Origin: Brevirhabdus pacifica
Lineage (GTDB): Bacteria > Pseudomonadota > Alphaproteobacteria > Rhodobacterales > Rhodobacteraceae
NCBI RefSeq assembly: GCF_002797755.1
Contig: NZ_PGFI01000013.1
Location: 248,001-312,000, forward strand
Reading direction: 5' to 3'
DNA: 64,000 nt
In this document: positions 55,235 to 63,956 of the stretch, in pieces
Numbering within the stretch: the stretch's first letter is position 1
How the letters are laid out: each line of letters begins with the position of its first letter
Made by a program: the position numbers and the translations under genes
The notes under the pieces: generated by a model
Databases searched by the model: none
Seen by the model: only the letters and a program-made list of their open reading frames with translations
What the model was told of the DNA's origin: nothing

Positions 55235-56403
55235 TCCTTCAACCCCGAGGATCGGTGCAGCATCCAGTCCACCACGAAGTTCACCGCCACCGTCAAAAGT
55301 GCGATCGCCCCCGCCGCCAGCAGCGGGACCGAGGCGGCAAGCGGCACGAAGGCGGCGTAGTTGATGAATTGCGACAGGTCGCGCACCATCGTTCCCCAGT
55401 CGGCCAGCGGCGGCTGGATCCCGACCCCCAGGAAGGACAGCGACGCAATCGTCAGGAAGACGAAGCAGAAGCGCAGGCCGAACTCGGCCAGCAGGGGCGC
55501 GGTGGCGTTCGGCAGGATCTCACGGAAGACCAGATACCTCAGCCCCTCCCCGCGCAGGCGCGCGGCCTCGATATAGTCCATGACGACGATGTTCAGCCCC
55601 ACCGCCCGCGACAGCCGGAAGACGCGGGTGGAATCGATCACCGCGATGATGACCACCATGTAGAGGGTCAGCAATCCGCGCTCGGATCCCGCCCAGGCCG
55701 AGGCGATGGTCATCAGCAAAAGCGCGAAGATCAGCGCCGGGATCGCCATCAGCACATCCATCAACCGCGACAGGAGCTGATCCAGCCAGCCGCCCAGCGT
55801 CGCCGCGAGGAACCCCAGCGTGCCGCCCAGCAGGAAGGCAAGGCAGGTGGTTGCGAAGGCGATGCCGACCGTGTTCTGGGCGCCGTAGATCAGGCGGCTG
55901 AGGATGTCGCGCCCGATCTGGTCGGTGCCCAGCGGAAAGCCCGGATCGCCGCCCAACGCCGGGTCTCCCCCGGGCACCAGGTTGGCACGGGCCAGGATCT
56001 CTTCCTGGCCATAGGGGGCCAGCCATTGGGCGAAGATCGCGACAACTGCGTAGACCAGGATCGTCAGGATGCCGAAGCTGGCGGTCAGCGGCATCTTGCG
56101 GAACTGGCGACGGCTCCAGCCGGTGCCGATGTGCCGCCCCGCCAGTCGGAAGAGATAGGCCGCGATGGCGAAGGCGATGAAGCCCTGCACCCCCCAGCGG
56201 AAGAAGACGTTGCCGTTGACGAAGTAAAGCCACGCCGAACCCGCCAGCGCCAGCGCCGCCAGCACATAGCCGTAGGCGGCCCCATAGGGCATGTCGCGCC
56301 AATAAGGCGCGTCCCCGCTGAGGCGGCGGCCGGACCAGCGCACCAGCGGCGCCACCAGAAGGCCCAGCGCCAGGGCCAGAGGAATGATCATCCAGCCGCT
56401 CAC
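55231..56403 (-). CDS. ABC transporter permease (DppC-like) with extra N-terminal membrane region
   Basis: This 390-residue protein ends in a standard binding-protein-dependent permease domain with the EAA loop (EAARLRGEGLRYLVFREILPNATAPLL) and DQIGRDILSRLIYGA. Homologous DppC proteins are about 300 residues; here about 100 extra N-terminal residues form some three added membrane helices (LALALGLLVAPLV, YVLAALALAGSAWLYF and so on). The GTG at 56403 overlaps the upstream stop (GTGA); the ATG at 56391 is an alternative. Confidence 0.9.
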   Translation of the reverse strand: MSGWMIIPLALALGLLVAPLVRWSGRRLSGDAPYWRDMPYGAAYGYVLAALALAGSAWLYFVNGNVFFRWGVQGFIAFAIAAYLFRLAGRHIGTGWSRRQFRKMPLTASFGILTILVYAVVAIFAQWLAPYGQEEILARANLVPGGDPALGGDPGFPLGTDQIGRDILSRLIYGAQNTVGIAFATTCLAFLLGGTLGFLAATLGGWLDQLLSRLMDVLMAIPALIFALLLMTIASAWAGSERGLLTLYMVVIIAVIDSTRVFRLSRAVGLNIVVMDYIEAARLRGEGLRYLVFREILPNATAPLLAEFGLRFCFVFLTIASLSFLGVGIQPPLADWGTMVRDLSQFINYAAFVPLAASVPLLAAGAIALLTVAVNFVVDWMLHRSSGLKE

Positions 56404-57398
56404 TTGGGATGCCTCAGGCGCGGGTTGGACAGGATCGACATGATGTCCGCCACCAGGTTCAGAAGGATGTAGGCCCCTGCGAAGATCAGACACGAAGCCT
56501 GGACCACGGGGATGTCACGGATCTTGACGCTGTCGACGAAAAGCTGCCCGATCCCGGGGTAGACGAAGACCACCTCGACCACGACGACGCCGGTAATCAG
56601 GTAGGCCAGGTTCAGCGCGATCACGGTGATGATCGGCGCCAGCGCGTTGGGCAGGGCGTGGACCACGATCACCCGCAGGGGCGACAGGCCCTTCAGGCGC
56701 GCCATCTCGATATAGGGGCTGGCCAGCAGGTTGATGATGGCGGCGCGGGTCATGCGCATCATGTGGGCCGTGACCACCAGCGTCAGCGTCAGTGCCGGCA
56801 GCAGCGTGCGGTCCAGACGCTCGGCAAAACTCATGCCCTGGTAGATGTTCGACAGGCTCGGCAAGACCGGGTTCAGGACCGCGAGGAAGAGGATCAGGAT
56901 ATAGGCCAGGAAGAACTCGGGGCTGGAGATGGCCGAGAGGGTAAAGATATTCGTGGCCTTGTCGAAAAGCGTGTTCCGGTAAAGCGCGGCCAGCACCCCC
57001 AGGATGAGGGAGACCGGCACCGCGATGGCGGCCGAGACGCCGGCCAGGAACAGGGTGTTGGCAAAACGCGGCGCGATCTGCGCGGCCACCGTGTCCAGGC
57101 CCGAACCCGCGTCGGCCCCCACGAAGGAAGCGAAGTTCGCCTTGGCAAAGCTGGTGCCCAGGTCCCCCTGCAACGCGCCGCCCAGCCATTCGAGGTAGCG
57201 TGTCACCGGCGGCTGATCGAGACCCAGGTCACGGCGGATGGCGGTTACCGCCTCCTCGGTCGCGCCCTGGCCCAGCACCGCCTCCGCAAAGTCGCCGGGC
57301 AGCATGTTCACTGCGGCGAAGATCACGATCGACACGATCAGAAGAGTCAGAAGTCCGAGTAGCAGTCGCTGCAGGATTATTCTGAACAGGGTACTCAC
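56400..57398 (-). CDS. ABC transporter permease (DppB-like)
   Basis: This 332-residue protein has six predicted helices. Its N-terminal helix, LPGDFAEAVLG, GLDQPPVTRYLEWLGG and the EAA-loop region EMARLKGLSPLRVIVVHALPNALAPI mark the DppB type. It forms the channel with the DppC-like partner. It is the first gene of permease-permease-ATPase-binding protein. Upstream is a 148-base gap to pip that contains an inverted repeat (57490-57523). Confidence 0.94.
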   Translation of the reverse strand: MSTLFRIILQRLLLGLLTLLIVSIVIFAAVNMLPGDFAEAVLGQGATEEAVTAIRRDLGLDQPPVTRYLEWLGGALQGDLGTSFAKANFASFVGADAGSGLDTVAAQIAPRFANTLFLAGVSAAIAVPVSLILGVLAALYRNTLFDKATNIFTLSAISSPEFFLAYILILFLAVLNPVLPSLSNIYQGMSFAERLDRTLLPALTLTLVVTAHMMRMTRAAIINLLASPYIEMARLKGLSPLRVIVVHALPNALAPIITVIALNLAYLITGVVVVEVVFVYPGIGQLFVDSVKIRDIPVVQASCLIFAGAYILLNLVADIMSILSNPRLRHPK

Positions 57399-57489
57399 CC
57401 AGGCGCCACTCCGACCGGTTACAGTTGCGGACAGCGTAGCGAACCCGCGCCTGCTGTAAACCCTCGGTTGTCGGTTGCCATTGCCACAG

Positions 57490-57523
57490 ACCGGATTTCA
57501 GACGCTTAACGGGGAGATCCGGT
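57490..57523. repeat. Inverted repeat ACCGGAT-N20-ATCCGGT upstream of the ABC operon
   Basis: Two exact 7-bp arms with a 20-base spacer lie 92-125 bases upstream of the first permease gene, in the gap following pip. It could be a dimeric regulator site. Confidence 0.35.
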
Positions 57524-57546
57524 TGATAAGAAAAATCGCGCGCAAC

Positions 57547-58548
57547 TTATGCGTGTGTCGCGAGACCCAGCGCGCCCAGATCGTCGCGCAGCCCGTCCAT
57601 CACGCGCACCAGTTCGGCGCTGATCCCCGGCTCGGACAGGGCATGTCCTGCCCGGGTCACCATGTGCAGACGCGCCATCGGCATCGCGCTGGCCAGGTCA
57701 TAGGCGGCGCGCGGCGGGCAGATCATGTCGTACCGTCCCTGCACAACCGCCGCGGGCGTGTTGCGCAGCAGGCCGATGTTGTCCAGCAGCTGGCCGTCGG
57801 CCTCGAAGAAGCCGCCGTTGATGAAATAGTGATTCTCCAGCCGCGAGAAGGCGCGCGCATATTCGGGCGGGCTTTCCCCGCCCCGCCCGTCCGAGTTGAT
57901 CGAGGCCAGCGCGTTTTCCCAGGCGGCCCAAGCCCGGCCGAACCGGATCTCGGTGGTCAGGTCCCCCGAGAAAAGGCGCCGGTTATAGCCGGCGATGGGA
58001 TCGCCCCGCTCGGCCTCGGGCAGAAGGCTCAGGAAATCCGCCCAGAGATCGGGCCAGAAATGCCCCGCGCCACCGCCATAGAACCAATCAAGCTCGGACC
58101 TGGTCATCAGGAAGACGCCGCGCAGCGCCAGGAAGGCGGCACGGTCGGGATGCGTTTCGGCATAGGCCAGGGCCAGAGTCGCGCCCCAGCTCCCGCCGAA
58201 GACGATCCAGCGGTCGATGTCCAGCCGCTCGCGGATGGTCTCGATGTCGCGCACCAGATGCCAGGTGGTGTTTGCCGTGACGCTGGCATGGGGACGCGAG
58301 CGTCCGCAGCCGCGCTGATCGAACAGGATGATGCGATAGACCGCAGGGTCGAAATAGCGGCGCATCGTGGGGCTGCACCCGCCACCGGGCCCGCCGTGAA
58401 GCACCACCACGGGCACGCCCTGGGGGTTTCCGCACTGCTCGACATAGATTCGATGGCCGTCGCCGACGTTCAGCATCTTCTGGTCGAACGGGTCGATCAG
58501 TGGATAGAGATGCTGATACGCGCGATTTTGGCTCGAAGACTTGTCCAT
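57547..58548 (-). CDS. pip: Prolyl aminopeptidase (proline iminopeptidase)
   Basis: This 333-residue alpha/beta hydrolase of the S33 family has the oxyanion HGGPGGG (51-57), [11 protein letters not shown], the nucleophile elbow GGSWG with Ser120, an acid region in [10 protein letters not shown] and the catalytic histidine in [10 protein letters not shown]. It removes N-terminal proline from peptides, which fits the adjacent peptide importer. I chose the ATG at 58548 since homologues begin shortly before LYPLIDPFD. It is divergent from ubiG. Confidence 0.95.
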   Translation of the reverse strand: MDKSSSQNRAYQHLYPLIDPFDQKMLNVGDGHRIYVEQCGNPQGVPVVVLHGGPGGGCSPTMRRYFDPAVYRIILFDQRGCGRSRPHASVTANTTWHLVRDIETIRERLDIDRWIVFGGSWGATLALAYAETHPDRAAFLALRGVFLMTRSELDWFYGGGAGHFWPDLWADFLSLLPEAERGDPIAGYNRRLFSGDLTTEIRFGRAWAAWENALASINSDGRGGESPPEYARAFSRLENHYFINGGFFEADGQLLDNIGLLRNTPAAVVQGRYDMICPPRAAYDLASAMPMARLHMVTRAGHALSEPGISAELVRVMDGLRDDLGALGLATHA

Positions 58549-58554
58549 ATACGA

Positions 58555-58564
58555 CCTATATAGG
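58555..58564. repeat. Perfect palindrome CCTATATAGG between pip and ubiG
   Basis: This 10-bp palindrome is in the 74-base divergent gap, seven bases upstream of the pip start codon. It could be a -10 region or operator, but I could not fit a good promoter to it. Confidence 0.3.
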
Positions 58565-58622
58565 CGGCGAGGGGGAGGCCGCAGGCGCGGCCCTTGCCCA
58601 ACATTTGCAACTCGGAGGTCAG

Positions 58623-59447
58623 ATGTCCATGCCAAGCGATCCAAGCACTGGTCCAGACACGGGCCCCCGGGCGAACCCGAAGACCGGCCCGGGCAGCCAA
58701 TCGGGCACCGGCAACACCATCGACCCGTCCGAGGTCGCCAAGTTCGAGGCCATGGCGGCCGAGTGGTGGGACCCGTCCGGCAAGTTCAAGCCGCTGCACA
58801 TGCTCAACCCCTGCCGGCTGGACTACATCACGCGGCAGATCGCGGCGGAATACGGCCGCGACCTGTCGGTGCCGCGCCCCTTCGAGGGGCTGCGGATCCT
58901 GGATATCGGGTGCGGCGGCGGGCTGCTGTCGGAACCCATGGCCCGGCTGGGCGCCGAGGTCGTCGGCGCCGACGCGGCCGAGCGCAACATCCCCGTCGCC
59001 CAGGTCCATGCCGCCCAATCGGGGCTGGATATCGACTATCGTCACACCACCGCCGAGGCCATGGCCGAGGCCGGCGAGACATTCGATGCCGTCCTCAACA
59101 TGGAGGTGATCGAGCATGTCTCCGATCCCGCCGCCTACCTGCGGGCCTGTCACGCGCTGCTCAGGCCCGGGGGGGTGATGGTCTGCTCGACCCTCAACCG
59201 GAACCCGAAATCCTTCCTCTTTGCCATCGTCGGCGCCGAGCAGGTGATGCGGTGGCTGCCGCGCGGCACCCATGAGTGGAGCAAGTTCATCACCCCGGAC
59301 GAGCTTTACGACCTGCTGCGCCAGGCAGGGTTCGAACCTGTGGACCGCAAGGGGTTCGTCTTCAACTTCGCCCTGTGGGACTGGTCCTTGTCGGACCGGG
59401 ATCTGTCGGTGAACTACGTCACGACCAGCCTACGGCCCGGCGGGTAA
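58623..59447 (+). CDS. ubiG: Ubiquinone biosynthesis O-methyltransferase UbiG
   Basis: This 274-residue SAM-dependent methyltransferase has [23 protein letters not shown], motif [30 protein letters not shown] and the membrane-touching YNP-like [15 protein letters not shown] region, all typical of UbiG. It does both O-methylations of ubiquinone synthesis. The ATG at 58623 has GGAGGT three bases upstream. The first ~27 residues are Gly/Pro/Thr-rich and not conserved. Confidence 0.96.
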   Translation: MSMPSDPSTGPDTGPRANPKTGPGSQSGTGNTIDPSEVAKFEAMAAEWWDPSGKFKPLHMLNPCRLDYITRQIAAEYGRDLSVPRPFEGLRILDIGCGGGLLSEPMARLGAEVVGADAAERNIPVAQVHAAQSGLDIDYRHTTAEAMAEAGETFDAVLNMEVIEHVSDPAAYLRACHALLRPGGVMVCSTLNRNPKSFLFAIVGAEQVMRWLPRGTHEWSKFITPDELYDLLRQAGFEPVDRKGFVFNFALWDWSLSDRDLSVNYVTTSLRPGG

Positions 59448-59471
59448 TCCGGGCCGATCCGGCGGCAAGCC

Positions 59472-59915
59472 TCAGCCGATGTCGCCCAGCCGCGAGCGCA
59501 GTTCGCGCAGAACAGGCAGGGCTGCGCGCACCTTGTCGGCGCCGATTTCCTGTACGACCTCGTCGATCAGGGGCACGATGGTTTCCAGTGCGGCGTCGCG
59601 GGCCTTGATGCCCGAGGGGCTGATGCCCACGAACTTGCGCCGCGCATCCTCCCAGTCGGGGCGGATATGGACGTGGCCGGCCCATTCCAGCTTGTTCAGC
59701 GTGTTGGTCATCGCGCCCTTGGTGACGTGAAAGCTGCGGGCAAGCTGGGCCGGCGTCCGCTCTGCCTGACTGCGGGCAAGGTGGTTCAGCACCGAGAAAT
59801 GCGACAGCTCCATCCCTTTGGGAAGAACCTTGCTGATGCGGTTGCGCGCAAGCTGATCGGCCGAGAAGATCTCGCTGAACAGCGCCACGGCGAGAGAGGC
59901 GGATTCGTCGTTCAT
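59472..59915 (-). CDS. MarR-family transcriptional regulator
   Basis: This 147-residue protein has a winged helix-turn-helix: LSHFSVLNHLARS, then TPAQLARSFHVTKGAMTNTLNKLEWAGHVHIRPDWEDARRKFVGIS. Flanking helices for dimerisation fit the MarR family. The ligand and targets are unknown. I chose the ATG at 59915, ten bases after the nitrilase gene stop. It is last in the comF-grxC-nitrilase-marR series and converges with ubiG. Confidence 0.9.
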   Translation of the reverse strand: MNDESASLAVALFSEIFSADQLARNRISKVLPKGMELSHFSVLNHLARSQAERTPAQLARSFHVTKGAMTNTLNKLEWAGHVHIRPDWEDARRKFVGISPSGIKARDAALETIVPLIDEVVQEIGADKVRAALPVLRELRSRLGDIG

Positions 59916-59925
59916 CCCCGCGCTC

Positions 59926-60762
59926 TCACTCCTCGACCGGGCCGAAATCGCGGTCATGCTCCAGCGAGGGCACGCGCTGGCGCGCCTCGGTCACGGCGGC
60001 AAGGTCGATGTCCAGCACGTGGACGCCCGGCTCGGTTCCGGCATCCAGAAGAACCTCGCCCCAGGGGGCCACGACCATCGAGTGACCGTGGGTCCGCCTT
60101 GCCCGTCCTTCGCTGGCGCGGTGTGTGCCGGTCTGGGCCGGCGCCAGGACGAAGGCACCGTTCTCGATCGCGCGGGCGCGCAAAAGCACCTCCCAATGGG
60201 CCTCGCCGGTGACGGGCGAGAAGGCCGAGGGGACGGTCAGGATCTGGGCCCCGGCCTGGGCCAGGCCCCGGTAAAGCGACGGGAAGCGCAGGTCGTAGCA
60301 GATGCTCAGGCCGAGGTTGCCGAACGGAGTCGTCGCCAGCACGGCCTGGGCGCCCGGCCGGAACCCGGCCGATTCCCGGTAGGATTCCCGGTCCGAGATT
60401 GCCACGTCGAACATATGGATCTTGTCATAGCGGGCGCGGATGGCGCCATCTGGCCCGATAAGGAACGATCGGTTGGCAAAGCGCCCGTCCGCATCCTCGG
60501 TCTTCAGGGCGAGTGAGCCGATCAGGATCCATACCGAGTTTTCCAGCGCAAAGGCCCGGATCGCGGTCAGCGTCGCGTCATCCTCCTCGGTGGAAAGGAC
60601 GCGGCGCTGATGGTCCCGATCCGCCGAGACGCAGTTGGTGACCTCGGGCGTCAGCAGGAAGCGCGCGCCCTGTGCCACCCCTTGGCGCAGCATCTCGAGC
60701 GTGCGTTCCAGGTTTTCGGGGGGCGCGTCAGACGCGTTCAGCTGACAGAGCCCGACACGCAT
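59926..60762 (-). CDS. Carbon-nitrogen hydrolase (Nit/deaminated glutathione amidase type)
   Basis: This 278-residue nitrilase-superfamily enzyme has the catalytic triad Glu40 (TPEVT), Lys114 (RYDKIHMFD) and Cys155 (SICYDLRFP). FDV after the lysine and DLRFPSLYRGLA are those of the Nit1/Nit2 group, whose known members repair deaminated glutathione. Its neighbour grxC, a glutathione-dependent protein, is two bases upstream, which supports this view. Confidence 0.9.
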   Translation of the reverse strand: MRVGLCQLNASDAPPENLERTLEMLRQGVAQGARFLLTPEVTNCVSADRDHQRRVLSTEEDDATLTAIRAFALENSVWILIGSLALKTEDADGRFANRSFLIGPDGAIRARYDKIHMFDVAISDRESYRESAGFRPGAQAVLATTPFGNLGLSICYDLRFPSLYRGLAQAGAQILTVPSAFSPVTGEAHWEVLLRARAIENGAFVLAPAQTGTHRASEGRARRTHGHSMVVAPWGEVLLDAGTEPGVHVLDIDLAAVTEARQRVPSLEHDRDFGPVEE

Positions 60763-60764
60763 GG

Positions 60765-61022
60765 TCAGGCCGCCAGCATCGGGTCAAGCTTGCCAGACCG
60801 TTCCATCGCATGCAGCTCGTCCGAGCCGCCGACATGGGTGTCGCCGATGAAGATCTGAGGCACCGTGTGCCGCCCGTTGGCGCGTTGCATCATTTCCTTG
60901 CGCTTGGCGGGGTCGCGGCTGATGTCGTATTCGGTGAACGACACGCCCTTGCCCTTCAGAAGGCGTTTTGCCGCGTGACAGAAGCCGCAAAGCGGCGAGG
61001 TGTAGATCTCGACTGGTTTCAT
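60765..61022 (-). CDS. grxC: Glutaredoxin 3
   Basis: This 85-residue thioredoxin-fold protein has the active site CGFC (Cys12, Cys15) instead of the usual CPYC, the cis-Pro TVPQIFIGDTHVGGSDEL motif for glutathione binding, and the standard length. It reduces protein disulfides and mixed disulfides with glutathione. It is 37 bases after comF and two bases before the nitrilase gene on the same strand. Confidence 0.95.
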   Translation of the reverse strand: MKPVEIYTSPLCGFCHAAKRLLKGKGVSFTEYDISRDPAKRKEMMQRANGRHTVPQIFIGDTHVGGSDELHAMERSGKLDPMLAA

Positions 61023-61059
61023 GACCGATCCCTTCGGGGTTTGTTGGAACTATAGGGAT

Positions 61060-61794
61060 TTAGTCATCCTTCGCAACGCGTGCGAGGGTCTGCACGAAGA
61101 CTTCCGCCGCGCCGGCGGAAAGACACGCCTCGGCCGCCGCCGCCAGGGTCGCCCCCGAGGTCATCACGTCGTCGACCAGCAGGATCCGCGCCCCCCGGAT
61201 GAGGGCCCGATGGCGCGGCGTCACCGTGATCGCCCCCTGCATGTTGGCAAAGCGTTCGCGGGCATCCAGGCCCCGGTGCTGGCGTGTGGCCCGCCCCCGG
61301 CGCAGCAGGTCGGCGACCACCGGCAGGTCCAGCTCTCGCCCCAGCCCCAGCGCCAGCAGCGCCGCCTGGTTGTAGCGCCGCGCCAGCAGGCGCCGCCAAT
61401 GCAGGGGCACCGGCACAACCAGGGTCGGGGACTCTGCCGCCCCTTCCAGCATCCGGCGCGCACCCCGTGCCATCCATGCCGCCGCCGGGCGGGCGAAATC
61501 CTGGCGATCCCCATGTTTCAGGCCCAGAACCAGCCGCCGCGCGTTGTCGCGATAAATCAGCGCCGTGCGCCCCCGCGACCAAGGCCGGGCAATGCGCAGA
61601 CAGTCGTCGCAGGTGGCGCGCCCCTCCTCACCGCCGGGCCCGGGGGGCAGCGGCGCGCCGCACAGATCGCAGACGACCCCCTCGACAAAGGGCGTGTCCC
61701 GCCAGCAGGGGCCGCAAAGGCCGAAATAGCTCTCGACCGGCTCGGAACAGCTGATGCAGAGGGGCGGGTATACCATGCGCAGCAGCATTTGCAT
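61060..61794 (-). CDS. comF: ComF-family phosphoribosyltransferase-like protein
   Basis: This 244-residue protein has a cysteine-rich N-terminus with four CxxC pairs (Cys13/16, 27/30, 42/45, 62/65), likely zinc-binding, and a PRTase fold with VPVPLHWRRLLARRYNQA and the PRPP motif ILLVDDVMTSGAT. ComF proteins assist DNA uptake in competent bacteria; elsewhere they are conserved without a known role. Start ATG at 61794; the next in-frame Met is residue 3. It is divergent from the methyltransferase gene with 47 bases between. Confidence 0.92.
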   Translation of the reverse strand: MQMLLRMVYPPLCISCSEPVESYFGLCGPCWRDTPFVEGVVCDLCGAPLPPGPGGEEGRATCDDCLRIARPWSRGRTALIYRDNARRLVLGLKHGDRQDFARPAAAWMARGARRMLEGAAESPTLVVPVPLHWRRLLARRYNQAALLALGLGRELDLPVVADLLRRGRATRQHRGLDARERFANMQGAITVTPRHRALIRGARILLVDDVMTSGATLAAAAEACLSAGAAEVFVQTLARVAKDD

Positions 61795-61841
61795 TTGTCC
61801 CCGTTCCCTCTAGATATGCGCAAACCTCGCCAAGGACCCCC

Positions 61842-62738
61842 ATGCCAGCACCGCCCGAGATCTTCGACCGCGCCGCCGTCCGGCTTCACCGCGACCGCGC
61901 GCGGCACAGCGGCGACCCGGGCGCGCTGTTCCTGCATGACATCGCCATCGACGAGATCCAGCAGAGGCTGAGTGAGGTTAAAAGAACCTTTACCGACATC
62001 GTGATCGTGACCGGCCATCCCGAGACATGGGCGCCCGCCTTTCCCGGGGCCCGCGTGATCGAGGATACCGCCACGCTGGAGGTGGCCGAGGGGCAGGCCG
62101 ACCTGGTGATCCACGCCATGGCCCTGCACCTTGCCAATGATCCGGTCGGCCAGATCGTCCAATGCGGCCGCGCGCTACGGCCCGACGGCCTGTTCCTGGC
62201 CGCCGCGCCGGGCGGCGAGACCCTGACCGAGCTGCGCAGCACCTTGGCCGAGGCCGAGATCGCCCTATCGGGGGGCCTTTCACCCCGCGTCTCGCCCATG
62301 GCCGAGATCCGCGACATGGGCGGGCTGTTGCAACGGGCGGGCCTGGCCCTTCCGGTGGCGGATGCGGTAAAACACCGCGCCAGCTACCCGTCGCTGACCG
62401 CGCTGATGCACGACCTGCGCGCGATGGGCGAGGCCAACGCTCTTGCCGGGCGGTTGCGTCACGCGACGCGGCGCGCCCTGTTCGAACGGGCGCAGACCCT
62501 CTACCAGCAGCATTTTCCCGATACCGGGACGCCGCCGGACGGGGCACCGCGCCTGCTGGCAACCTTCGAAATTCTGTTCCTGACCGCCTGGCGGCCGGAC
62601 AGTTCGCAACCCCGGCCAGCGCGGCCGGGATCGGCCAGCCACAGCCTGGCCGAGGCATTGAATGCAATCGACATCCAAGGGTTGAACGGGCAGTCTGCCG
62701 GGATGACGGAAAGTGAAAGGGGACAGGTAGATGAGTGA
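61842..62738 (+). CDS. BioC/NDUFAF5-like methyltransferase-fold protein
   Basis: This 298-residue protein starts IFDRAAVRLHRDRA and has LHLANDPVGQIVQCGRALRPDGLFLAAAPGGETLTELRSTLAEAE. This pattern belongs to the alphaproteobacterial relatives of NDUFAF5, a complex I assembly factor, which are often annotated BioC-like. The glycine-rich SAM loop (motif I) is weak here (IVIVTGHPETWAPAF), so SAM binding is uncertain. It overlaps hemH by eight bases and so is translationally coupled to it. Confidence 0.82.
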   Translation: MPAPPEIFDRAAVRLHRDRARHSGDPGALFLHDIAIDEIQQRLSEVKRTFTDIVIVTGHPETWAPAFPGARVIEDTATLEVAEGQADLVIHAMALHLANDPVGQIVQCGRALRPDGLFLAAAPGGETLTELRSTLAEAEIALSGGLSPRVSPMAEIRDMGGLLQRAGLALPVADAVKHRASYPSLTALMHDLRAMGEANALAGRLRHATRRALFERAQTLYQQHFPDTGTPPDGAPRLLATFEILFLTAWRPDSSQPRPARPGSASHSLAEALNAIDIQGLNGQSAGMTESERGQVDE

Positions 62739-63834
62739 GCAGACCGAGGGCGCCAAACAGCCATCAGCCAAGGCGGAATCCGCCGCCGCAGGAACCGTCC
62801 CAAACCACGCCCCGGCCGATCACCCGCGCATCAAGCCCGCCCGGATCGGCGTGCTTCTGGCCAACCTGGGCACCCCCGACGGGCATGATTACTGGTCGAT
62901 GCGCCGCTACCTGTCCGAGTTTCTGTCCGACCGCCGGGTAATCGACTATTCCCCCTGGCTGTGGCAACCGCTGCTGCAGGGTGTGATCCTGACCAAGCGG
63001 CCCTTCACCTCGGGGGCGGCCTACCGCTCGATCTGGAACAACGAGGCGAACGAAAGCCCGCTTGCCACCATCACCAAGGCCCAGACCGAGGCGATCCGCC
63101 AGGACCTGGCCGCCAGCTTCGGTGACGCGGTGCAGGTCGAATACTGCATGCGCTATGGCAACCCCTCGACCCGTTCGGTGGTGGACCGGATGATCGCCGA
63201 CGGCTGCCAGAAGATCCTGTTCTTCCCGCTTTACCCGCAATACGCGGGCGCCACCTCTGCCACCGCGAACGATGCCTTCTTCGCCGCGCTTTCCAAGGCG
63301 ATCTGGCAGCCCGCCGCCCGCACGGTGCCGCCCTATTTCGACGATCCGGCCTATATCGACGCCCTCGCCCAATCGGTCGAGCGGGCCTATGCTGCGATGG
63401 AGAAAAAGCCCGATATTCTGGTCTGTTCCTACCACGGTGTGCCGGAACGCTACCTGACCCAGGGCGACCCCTATCATTGCCAATGCCAGAAGACGACGCG
63501 CCTGCTGCGCGAACGGCTGGGCTGGGGCGCGGACCAGCTGCGCACGACCTTCCAGTCGAAGTTCGGCCCCGAGGAATGGCTGAAGCCCTACACCGTCGAA
63601 GAGGTGGCGCGCCTGGCATCCGACGAGGGCAAGAAGCGAATTGCCGTCATCGCGCCGGCCTTCTCGGCCGACTGCATCGAGACGCTTGAGGAGATCAACG
63701 AGGAGATCCGCGAAAGCTTCGAGCACGCGGGCGGCGAATCCTTCACCTACATCCCCTGCCTCAACGACGACGCGGCCCATGTGGCGGCCCTGTCGGGCGT
63801 CATCCGCCGCAACCTGGAAGGGTGGATCGGCTAG
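62731..63834 (+). CDS. hemH: Ferrochelatase
   Basis: This 367-residue protein has LLANLGTPD, the catalytic-histidine motif CSYHGVPERY, FQSKFGPEEWLKPYT and the conserved acidic APAFSADCIETLEEI, the full ferrochelatase signature set. It inserts Fe2+ into protoporphyrin IX, the last step of haem synthesis. The first ~33 residues are Ala/Pro-rich and unlike the family. The start overlaps the upstream methyltransferase gene; a strong terminator lies 67 bases past the stop. Confidence 0.97.
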   Translation: MSEQTEGAKQPSAKAESAAAGTVPNHAPADHPRIKPARIGVLLANLGTPDGHDYWSMRRYLSEFLSDRRVIDYSPWLWQPLLQGVILTKRPFTSGAAYRSIWNNEANESPLATITKAQTEAIRQDLAASFGDAVQVEYCMRYGNPSTRSVVDRMIADGCQKILFFPLYPQYAGATSATANDAFFAALSKAIWQPAARTVPPYFDDPAYIDALAQSVERAYAAMEKKPDILVCSYHGVPERYLTQGDPYHCQCQKTTRLLRERLGWGADQLRTTFQSKFGPEEWLKPYTVEEVARLASDEGKKRIAVIAPAFSADCIETLEEINEEIRESFEHAGGESFTYIPCLNDDAAHVAALSGVIRRNLEGWIG

Positions 63835-63901
63835 GTTCTGCGTGATCGGGGGCGCCGCAGACGCGCCCGAGCGCGGCCCTGAGAGGGGATCCGCGCATGA
63901 A

Positions 63902-63929
63902 AAAAGGCGGTGGAACCCCACCGCCTTTT
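63902..63929. terminator. Bidirectional intrinsic terminator after hemH
   Basis: AAAAGGCGGTGG (63902-63913) pairs perfectly with CCACCGCCTTTT (63918-63929) around a 4-base loop, with T-runs on both strands. A terminator usable from the right side supports a minus-strand gene ending nearby. Confidence 0.9.
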
Positions 63930-63956
63930 AATTGTTCTGTCCCTGAGGACTCGCGC

